64,000 nt of DNA from Gammaproteobacteria bacterium (lineage in GTDB: Bacteria; Pseudomonadota; Gammaproteobacteria; Steroidobacterales; Woeseiaceae). A program made the translations under genes and the position numbers. Location: assembly GCA_029865385.1 (NCBI GenBank), contig JAOUGX010000008.1, forward strand, positions 1 to 64,000, given 5' to 3'. A model generated the notes under the pieces. The model made no database searches, was not told where the DNA came from, and worked only from the letters and a program-made list of their open reading frames with translations. This document shows, in pieces, positions 57,698-64,000 of the stretch (positions are counted from its first letter, which is position 1; the number at the start of each line of letters is the position of its first letter).

Positions 57698-59620
57698 ATG
57701 CCTACCATTCGACTGCCCGACGGTTCCGAGCGGCAAATCGCTGCCGGCGCGACCGGAACCGATATTGCCCAAAGCATTGGCAAAAGCCTGGCGCGAGATT
57801 CTGTCGCCATCCGTGTGAACGGTGAGTTGCGGGACCTGTCGAGAACCGTCGACGCCGATGCCACCATCGAGATCGTTACCCGGGACTCTGCGGAGGGGCT
57901 CGAGCTGCTGCGACACGACGCGGCCCATGTGTTGGCGGAAGCGGTCAAGGAACTCTGGCCGACGACCCAGGTCACCATCGGCCCGGCTATCGAGAACGGC
58001 TTCTATTACGACTTTGCCCGCGACGAAGCGTTTACCGCCGAGGATCTCGAAATCATTGAAGGACGAATGAAAGAGATCGTTGCCAGGGATGAAACCATCG
58101 ATCGAGAAGTCTGGGATCGTGATGACGCGGTCAAATTTTTTCGCGAACAGGGCGAAGAATACAAAGCAAAGATCATCGAGGACATACCCGCTGGCGAAAC
58201 GCTGACCTTGTACCGGCAGGGTCAGTTCATCGACCTGTGCCGCGGGCCCCACCTGCCATCGACCGGACGTCTTGGAAGTGCGTTCAAGCTCCTAAGGGTT
58301 TCCGGCGCATACTGGCGGGGCGATGCAAAAAACGCGATGTTGCAGCGAATTTACGGTACAGCCTGGGCCAATGACAAGCAGCTGCGCGCCTACCTGACGC
58401 AATTGGAAGAAGCGGAAAAACGGGACCATCGCCGGCTCGGCAGAATTATGGACCTCTTCCATTTTCAGGAAGAAGCACCCGGCGCCGTGTTCTGGCATCC
58501 GAAGGGCTGGAGCCTGTTCCAGAACCTGGTCGACTATATGCGCAAGCGTCAGGCCGCGGCCGGCTACCACGAGGTCAATACGCCTGAATTAATGGATCGC
58601 ACACTGTGGGAAGCATCCGGCCATTGGGAATCTTTTGGCGAGCACATGTTCACCACCGTGACCGAGGACGGCCGCAGTTTTGCGATCAAGCCGATGAACT
58701 GCCCCGGTCATGTGCAGGTATTCAAGCAGGGCATTACCAGCTACCGGGAGCTTCCGTACCGCCTGTGCGAGTTCGGCAAAGTGCATCGTTACGAGCCGTC
58801 TGGCGCATTGCACGGCATGCTGCGCGTGCGTGCATTTACGCAGGACGACGCTCATATTTTTTGTACGCCGGAACAAATCAGTAATGAAACCGTGGCTGTA
58901 TGCGAATTGATCCTTGGCATCTATCGTGATTTCGGTTTCGATGATGTACTGATCAAATTTGCCGATCGGCCACCGGTTCGTGTTGGTGACGACGAGGTGT
59001 GGGACCAGGCAGAAGCAGCGCTCAAAGCCGGTCTCGAGACGGCCGGGCTCGATTACAGTTACAACCCGGGCGAAGGGGCATTCTATGGGCCGAAACTCGA
59101 ATTCGTGTTGCGCGATGCGATCGGGCGCGACTGGCAGTGCGGTACCCACCAGGTCGACCTGAATCTGCCGAAACGCCTCGGCGCCACTTATATTGGCGAG
59201 GATGGGCAAAAGCACATTCCGGTGCTGCTGCATCGGGCGATTTTCGGTTCACTGGAACGCTTCATCGGCATTCTGCTCGAACATCACGCGGGAAACTTGC
59301 CGCTCTGGCTCGCACCGACGCAGGCTAAAGTTCTGACGATAACTTCCGACGCCAACGACTACGCGCTGGACGTCGTGTCCCGCCTGCGGGACGCGGGTAT
59401 CAGCGCAGATGCGGATCTCCGTAACGAAAAAATTTCGTACAAGGTTCGCGAACACAGCGTTGCAAAGGTGCCCGTATTGATGGCTGTCGGGCAACGCGAA
59501 GTCGATGAAAAGACGGTAGCACTGCGCCGACTGGGATCGAAACAACAGCAGGTCGTCGAACTGGATAGAGCCATCCTGCAACTGCGTGACGAGATTCGCC
59601 AGCGCGGACGCGCCGCCTGA
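57698..59620 (+). CDS. thrS: Threonyl-tRNA synthetase
   Basis: Class II synthetase of 640 residues with the full domain set: TGS (1-61), the editing domain with [16 protein letters not shown] and the [10 protein letters not shown] zinc-editing motif, the catalytic core ([48 protein letters not shown]) and the C-terminal anticodon domain ([16 protein letters not shown]). In most gammaproteobacteria infC-rpmI-rplT follows. Here a receiver/TonB gene comes next, 200 bases downstream. Confidence 0.97.
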   Translation: MPTIRLPDGSERQIAAGATGTDIAQSIGKSLARDSVAIRVNGELRDLSRTVDADATIEIVTRDSAEGLELLRHDAAHVLAEAVKELWPTTQVTIGPAIENGFYYDFARDEAFTAEDLEIIEGRMKEIVARDETIDREVWDRDDAVKFFREQGEEYKAKIIEDIPAGETLTLYRQGQFIDLCRGPHLPSTGRLGSAFKLLRVSGAYWRGDAKNAMLQRIYGTAWANDKQLRAYLTQLEEAEKRDHRRLGRIMDLFHFQEEAPGAVFWHPKGWSLFQNLVDYMRKRQAAAGYHEVNTPELMDRTLWEASGHWESFGEHMFTTVTEDGRSFAIKPMNCPGHVQVFKQGITSYRELPYRLCEFGKVHRYEPSGALHGMLRVRAFTQDDAHIFCTPEQISNETVAVCELILGIYRDFGFDDVLIKFADRPPVRVGDDEVWDQAEAALKAGLETAGLDYSYNPGEGAFYGPKLEFVLRDAIGRDWQCGTHQVDLNLPKRLGATYIGEDGQKHIPVLLHRAIFGSLERFIGILLEHHAGNLPLWLAPTQAKVLTITSDANDYALDVVSRLRDAGISADADLRNEKISYKVREHSVAKVPVLMAVGQREVDEKTVALRRLGSKQQQVVELDRAILQLRDEIRQRGRAA

Positions 59621-59820
59621 CCAACGCCGATTCGCGCACAGTTTCATCCGACCCGGCCCGGCCGACCAAACGTGACACCGCCTGCATTCTGACTGTGCTG
59701 CTCGTCACAGATTCCGAATCTTGTCGGAAGACAGCGACAAAACCTCCAGCGCCCGCCTATATACTCGCTCAACGCAAAGTTCGAAACTGCGATTGGACAT
59801 AAGCCCCCCAGGAGGGTGAA

Positions 59821-62745
59821 GTGGCGCTGGAGTACTTCAAGACACAGGTTCTGTTGCTGCACAGTCAACAGAGCACTCTCGATTCACTGAGCAGCGGTTT
59901 CAATGATCGTTACGCTGTGCATTGTGCAACTACTGGTTCCGAGGCGCTTTCGACTCTTGGCGTAACTCCTATACATGTCATCGTCTCCGCGCAAGATCTT
60001 CCTGGCATGAGTGGCCTGGATGCACTGCGTGAAGCCAAAAAAAGATCGCCGGAAACAATCGGCATCCTGCTTGCCGGTCGTGACCAGAGTGACGGACTGG
60101 AAGCACTTGTCGGCGAAAAAGAAGTTTTCCAGATCGTACGTGGCGATGTGACACCCGAATCTCTGCGTAGCCTGATTGACGCAGCAACGAAACAGGCTCG
60201 CCTGATCGCATTGTCCGAATCCGCGAACGATACCGCGGCCAACGTCGACGAGCCGATGGGCGAACATATTGTCATGGAGACGTCGGAAAATGGCTCCGCG
60301 ATCATAAGCGATGGCACGGGCACAATGCCCGCTTTGAAACCACAGAAAATTCAGATTGGTGCAGAGGTCGGCAGCCGCGGCGTCGACATCCTGGTGTTGA
60401 CGAAGGACGAGGAATTTCTCGCCACCATCAAAGACTCCGCGCGCGGATTGCACAAAGTGCACCATGCAATCACACCGTCGCAGGCGGAAGGGTTTTTCAA
60501 GGAAAACAAGATCGGCATATTGGTAACCGACGCCGCGATGGTTGGCTCGAATATCGAAGTTCTGACGCAACGCCTCAGGATCTTCGTGCCGCGCCTGGTT
60601 GCCATCGTTGCGGGACGTCGCGATGACGGTGAATTGTTGATGGACCTGATCAACCGCGGACAGGTCTATCGCTTCCTGCTCAAGCCGGTATCGCCGGGTA
60701 GAGCGCGACTGGCAATCGAAGCCTCGATCAAGCATCACCTCGAAGCCGCGGACGGCGCATTCAAGCCGGTTGCCGGGAAACCGGCAGGTGCGGCGGCGGC
60801 GAAGCTTGCAGCGCCCCCGGCAAGACCACCGCAAAACGCTCCTGCCAAACCACGGCAAGCAACGCCGGCCAAACCACCTGCGAAACCAGTGGCCGCAACA
60901 AAGCCGGTTCGCAAAGCACCGACGATTTCGGGATCGCCGATCAGTGACGGACTCGATGATGCCTTCGGCGATGACAGCAGTTTCACCGAAACGATGACTG
61001 GCATAGCCACGAGCATCGGCAAGTCGCTCACAGGCGGCAGTCGCAAAGCAGCGGAAGCTGTAACAAAGAGTGCAAGAGTTGAAAAAACGGCGGATTCCGG
61101 CGGAACGTCCGCATTCCTTCGGTCGCCGAAGGTCATTGCTGCCACTGCCGGCCTGCTGCTCCTGCTGGTCGCGGGTCTGTGGCTCTTTTCCGGCCCCGAT
61201 GCAATCGACAGCCCTCCTGAAGCCGTCGATGCCAAACCTGCAATGCCGGAAGACGAATCCGTACCTCGCGTGGTGGAGTCCGGGCTGCCGGCGCCGTCGA
61301 CGAGCGCGGTAGAAGCCATAGCCGAACCGGCTTACACGGCTCTTCTCGACGAAGCACGAATTGCGCGCAATGCCGGCGAAGTCATCGCACCGGCGGGCAG
61401 CAGCGCGGTAGAACTTTATATCGCCGCACGTGACGCGGCTCCGGACGACATCGTCATTGCAAACGAGTTGGCAGACCTGGTCGACCAGGTCCTTGGTATG
61501 GCCGAGGCAGCGTTACTCGCACAGAAAACCAAAGATGCAGATGCTGCAATCAGCATGGTTCGCCTTGCAACACCTGAAAACCCTAGACTGGCGTTCCTGG
61601 ATGCCCAGCTGGCGCAATTGAAATTTCGAAGTGCACTCGACGAGGCGCGCTCGGCATTGCGTGAAAAACGATTTGAAGATGCAGCAAAACAACTCGCCAT
61701 CGCGAAACTTGTCCGCGGAGTCGACCAGACTGAGGTTCGCCTGCTGACAGAGGAACTGGCCGGTGCGAAGAGCGAGCAAAGAATCGACGAGGTTCTGGCG
61801 CTCGCAGCAAGCCGGCTCGAAAGCGACAATCTGACCAGTCCTTCGAATGACAACGCCCGCTATTACTACGAGCTGGCACTCGGAAACGATCCAAAGAATA
61901 CGGCTGCGCAACAGGGACTGATTATCGTCGCCGGAAAACTGGTACTGAAAGCGCGCAGTGCCATCGACAGTGGCCAGCTGGACCAGGCAGGGATTCTGTT
62001 GCGGGACGCCAGCGCGCTGGATCCGGACAGCAGCGAACTGGCGGCGTCCGCGGCGGCGCTGCAGAACGCTCGCCAGGCGCAAGCTGATGCCGAACGCCAG
62101 ACAGAACTCGAACGACAGGCAGCCGCCGAGCGTAAAGCCGCGGCCGAACGCCAGGCCGATGCGGAGCGAAAAGCCGCTGCTGAACGCCTGGCCGAGGCAG
62201 AGAGAAAGGCCGCCGCTACTGCCGCTGCGGGCGGATCGGCAAAGGCGGCACCATCCGGCGCAGGGCCTGCCGGCAGCGCGTCTGCAAACTCTGCGGTTCC
62301 GGGAGCAAGTCAGGCGGGTTTGCAGCGTGAACCCGCTGCCGCCAATCCGGCCGGGACGGCGGAAGCTTCGCTGGCCGCCGCAGCCCGCAGGGTAACGCAG
62401 CAGGACGGGGAGTCGGTTGCACAGGAAACCCCCGCTACTGCCAGTGCCGAACCGCAAGCACCGGAAATGGTCGGTATCACGACGCTCAATCGCACGCGTT
62501 ATGTGTCGCCGAAATATCCGCGCAGCGCGATGCGCCGCGGAATCACTGGTTACGTGGATGTTCGTATGACCATTGCCCGCGACGGCAGCGTCTACGACAT
62601 TGAGGTGCTGGATGCCAAGCCGGAGACCGTTTTCAATGAGGCGGCACTGGAAGCGGTTCAGCAATGGCAATTCGAACCGGTTCTGGAAGGCAATGTGCCG
62701 GTGGAAAAGCGGACAGCGGTCCGGATGGCGTTCGAACTCCAGTAA
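59821..62745 (+). CDS. Receiver-TPR-TonB fusion protein of unusual architecture
   Basis: A 974-residue protein (GTG after AGGAGGGTGAA). In order: a receiver-like domain (8-125) in which the phospho-acceptor Asp is Ala57 (VIVSAQDLPGMSG) and the conserved Lys is Arg107; a second receiver-like domain (187-305) that keeps Asp237 (ILVTDAAMVGS) and Lys288 (FLLKPV); a Pro/Ala/Lys-rich linker (315-365); one membrane segment (438-457, AATAGLLLLLVAGLWLF); TPR-like helices (about 505-750); an AERKAAAER-type coiled coil (755-800); a Gly/Ala-rich linker; and a TonB C-terminal domain (890-974, YVSPKYPRSAMRRGITGYVD). Inferred topology: receivers inside, TonB part in the periplasm. I know no named family with this layout. 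It may transmit a cytoplasmic signal to an outer-membrane or cell-wall partner, or supply TonB energy under control. Confidence 0.85.
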   Translation: MALEYFKTQVLLLHSQQSTLDSLSSGFNDRYAVHCATTGSEALSTLGVTPIHVIVSAQDLPGMSGLDALREAKKRSPETIGILLAGRDQSDGLEALVGEKEVFQIVRGDVTPESLRSLIDAATKQARLIALSESANDTAANVDEPMGEHIVMETSENGSAIISDGTGTMPALKPQKIQIGAEVGSRGVDILVLTKDEEFLATIKDSARGLHKVHHAITPSQAEGFFKENKIGILVTDAAMVGSNIEVLTQRLRIFVPRLVAIVAGRRDDGELLMDLINRGQVYRFLLKPVSPGRARLAIEASIKHHLEAADGAFKPVAGKPAGAAAAKLAAPPARPPQNAPAKPRQATPAKPPAKPVAATKPVRKAPTISGSPISDGLDDAFGDDSSFTETMTGIATSIGKSLTGGSRKAAEAVTKSARVEKTADSGGTSAFLRSPKVIAATAGLLLLLVAGLWLFSGPDAIDSPPEAVDAKPAMPEDESVPRVVESGLPAPSTSAVEAIAEPAYTALLDEARIARNAGEVIAPAGSSAVELYIAARDAAPDDIVIANELADLVDQVLGMAEAALLAQKTKDADAAISMVRLATPENPRLAFLDAQLAQLKFRSALDEARSALREKRFEDAAKQLAIAKLVRGVDQTEVRLLTEELAGAKSEQRIDEVLALAASRLESDNLTSPSNDNARYYYELALGNDPKNTAAQQGLIIVAGKLVLKARSAIDSGQLDQAGILLRDASALDPDSSELAASAAALQNARQAQADAERQTELERQAAAERKAAAERQADAERKAAAERLAEAERKAAATAAAGGSAKAAPSGAGPAGSASANSAVPGASQAGLQREPAAANPAGTAEASLAAAARRVTQQDGESVAQETPATASAEPQAPEMVGITTLNRTRYVSPKYPRSAMRRGITGYVDVRMTIARDGSVYDIEVLDAKPETVFNEAALEAVQQWQFEPVLEGNVPVEKRTAVRMAFELQ

Positions 62746-62847
62746 GGGGCGTGCGGCACCGCCCCCCCGATAATCCGTCCGAAGTGGACCAATTCCTTCA
62801 ATCGGGATAACCTTGTGCGAAAATAAACGCATAAGTGGAGACACCGT

Positions 62848-63534
62848 GTGGCCAGCGCGCGGCGAAATAACGACAAGAAAGACTCGAGCCAGTCAACCCG
62901 CAAGCAGCAAGAACGCAGTATCCGGACTCAGGAAAAGCTGCTGGAGGCTGCGCTGCAGGCGTTTTCTGAAAACGGATTCAAGGGCACGTCGACTCGGGAC
63001 ATCGCCGACAGGGCGGGCGTGCATCACCCGCTAATTACCTACCATTTCAAGAACAAGGAAGAGCTGTGGCGCGCCGCCGCGGACAGGGTATTCAGAAGAT
63101 TCAATTCCGAGTTGCTGCAGACCCTCGAGCACAACTCCGAAAAGTGCGCGAAAACTCGAATGGCAGCAATGATTCGCGCTTACGTGCACTACGCCGCCAA
63201 ACACCCGGCCCTGCATAAGGTAATCGTTCAGGAAGCAAGTTTTTCGAGCGCCCGGCTGGACTGGCTCACCAAGACCCACCTGAGGCCATTGTTCAAGGAA
63301 GCGGTCGTCTACATAGAACAACTGCAGGATCTCGGTGTCGCACCGCAGGGCGATCCGGCGCTGCTCTTCAATATGATTCGCGTATCTTCGGGCGGGCTTC
63401 TCGCACTCGCGCAGGAAATCAAAAGCACTACCAACGTCGATCTCGACGCACCGGGCGCCGTCGATGCTCTCGCCGACATGATTATTTCGGTATTTCTGCC
63501 GGGTGACATGCCGGAGAACATGCGATTCGCTTAA
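62848..63534 (+). CDS. TetR-family transcriptional regulator
   Basis: A 228-residue regulator starting at GTG 62848 (GTGGAG seven bases upstream). The N-terminal helix-turn-helix is LEAALQAFSENGFKGTSTRD with IADRAGVHHPLITYHF and KNKEELWRAAADR. The C-terminal ligand domain is of the TetR_C type found in regulators of fatty-acid or steroid genes (KTRMAAMIRAYVHYAAKHPAL). It follows the receiver-TonB gene by 102 bases and is convergent with xdhC. The targets are unknown. Confidence 0.9.
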   Translation: MASARRNNDKKDSSQSTRKQQERSIRTQEKLLEAALQAFSENGFKGTSTRDIADRAGVHHPLITYHFKNKEELWRAAADRVFRRFNSELLQTLEHNSEKCAKTRMAAMIRAYVHYAAKHPALHKVIVQEASFSSARLDWLTKTHLRPLFKEAVVYIEQLQDLGVAPQGDPALLFNMIRVSSGGLLALAQEIKSTTNVDLDAPGAVDALADMIISVFLPGDMPENMRFA

Positions 63535-63569
63535 GGCGCAACATTGCCTCGCCGCCTTGAGCCGGCGAT

Positions 63570-64000
63570 CTAGCCGCTCATCAAAACATGGTGCATCTGC
63601 GCCACGATCGAAAGCGCAATGGACGCCGGCCCGCTCGCTCCGATATCCATGCCAGCCGGCCCGTGCAATCGCCCCTGCAACGCAGAGGCCTTGTCGCCGA
63701 GTTCCGTAATCAGTCTTACGCGACGATTGGGAGGACCCAGCAGGGCAACGTAACGAATACTGGTTGGCGCCAGCATCGCCAGATATTTTCGGTCAGTATC
63801 CAAGTGATGACTCATCACAACGGCAGCATCGATCCGGTCAAGATCGACCTTGGCAGGAAGCTCGTCCGCTGCGACACAGAACACTTGTTCAGCCTCGCTG
63901 AAATCGCCTGCCTCAATGTACGCCGGACGATGATCCTGGACAATGACGCGCCAGCCAAGCTCCGTGATCAGGCGAACCAGCGGGCCGGCGTCGAGGCCCG
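63570..64000 (-). CDS. XdhC/CoxI-family protein (5' end outside window)
   Basis: The C-terminal 143 residues of an XdhC-type Moco maturation factor are seen. The frame is open at the window edge. Typical Rossmann-domain parts: GLDAGPLVRLITELGWRVIV with DHRPAYIEAGDF near the edge, AAVVMSHHLDTDRKYLAML, IRYVALLGPPNRR and the end GRLHGPAGMDIGASGPASIALSIVAQ. XdhC sulfurates and inserts Moco into xanthine dehydrogenase. With the MocA-like gene at 47494 it suggests a MCD-dependent hydroxylase encoded nearby. Confidence 0.88.
   Translation of the reverse strand, partial: GLDAGPLVRLITELGWRVIVQDHRPAYIEAGDFSEAEQVFCVAADELPAKVDLDRIDAAVVMSHHLDTDRKYLAMLAPTSIRYVALLGPPNRRVRLITELGDKASALQGRLHGPAGMDIGASGPASIALSIVAQMHHVLMSG

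Noticed and set aside
57526-57978. N-terminal extension of the Zur-like gene to 57978
   Set aside because: It would run antisense through the thrS promoter and start; the ATG at 57525 gives the normal Fur-family length.
62746-62766. GGGGCG/CGCCCC hairpin after the receiver-TonB gene
   Set aside because: Stem only six bases and no T-run follows, so not called a terminator.

Overview
The window looks like a chromosomal segment of an aerobic, heterotrophic gammaproteobacterium. GC content is moderately high (roughly 55-60 % by eye) and coding is dense. The strongest clue is the first 15 kb. Read on the minus strand, it gives queA-tgt-yajC-secD-secF, then suhB (opposite strand), trmJ-iscS-(iscU-like)-iscA, ndk-rlmN-pilF-rodZ-hisS-yfgM-bamB. 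This is the gene order known from Pseudomonas and relatives, but cysE, iscR, hscB/hscA/fdx/iscX and ispG are absent. The large NAD-glutamate dehydrogenase, the E1alpha/E1beta pyruvate dehydrogenase, the ETF-ubiquinone oxidoreductase and several acyl-CoA genes suggest a marine-type, fatty-acid and amino-acid degrading lineage near Woeseiales/Xanthomonadales. That placement is inference only.

Layout. 1-15 kb: envelope biogenesis (bamB, yfgM, rodZ, pilF), tRNA/rRNA modification (hisS, rlmN, trmJ, tgt, queA), a reduced ISC operon and the Sec accessory complex. 15-17.6 kb: REP-like repeats, then an ECF sigma factor, a membrane anti-sigma candidate and a secreted two-PDZ protein. 17.8-20.4 kb: tRNA-Leu(CAA), a Nudix hydrolase, dsbC and xerD. 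20.4-25.3 kb: an intergenic region with two CRP-type sites, a PlsC-family acyltransferase, a thiolase plus short-chain dehydrogenase pair, and convergent ETF-QO. 25.4-28 kb: zapE, a MarR regulator and tryptophan 2,3-dioxygenase. 28-37.7 kb: pdhA-pdhB-pdhC, the 1609-residue NAD-glutamate dehydrogenase, gpmA and a gamma-class carbonic anhydrase-like protein. 37.7-47 kb: acyl-CoA thioesterase, a degenerate SDR and an acyl-CoA ligase. These are followed by a TonB-dependent receptor with a strong terminator, a nitrilase, a 59-residue membrane protein, a cysteine synthase-glutaredoxin fusion and a MaoC-like hydratase. 47.5-51 kb: molybdenum cofactor genes (mocA-like; moaA-moaC-mobA-moaD-moaE). 51-55 kb: two acyl-CoA dehydrogenases, a queuosine-precursor transporter and a SAM hydrolase. 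55-64 kb: glnS, a Zur-like Fur protein, thrS, a very unusual 974-residue receiver/TPR/TonB protein, a TetR regulator and the 3' part of an XdhC-family gene.

How the genes fit together. The acyl-CoA ligase, two acyl-CoA dehydrogenases, MaoC-like hydratase, SDR, thiolase, thioesterase and ETF-QO make a nearly complete set for degrading acyl chains and passing electrons to ubiquinone. The Moco genes supply both guanylylated (MobA) and cytidylylated (MocA) cofactor, and XdhC points to a xanthine-dehydrogenase-type enzyme just outside the window. Tgt, QueA and the YhhQ-like transporter serve queuosine.

Most interesting items. (1) A protein that joins two receiver-like domains, the first lacking its phospho-acceptor Asp, through a membrane segment and helical repeats to a TonB C-terminal domain. 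(2) An ISC operon in which the IscU-like protein has lost most cluster ligands while IscS lacks the C-terminal tail used for IscU binding. (3) A sigma/anti-sigma/PDZ unit without a protease. (4) A cysteine synthase-glutaredoxin fusion. All calls come from reading the sequence; no database search was possible.
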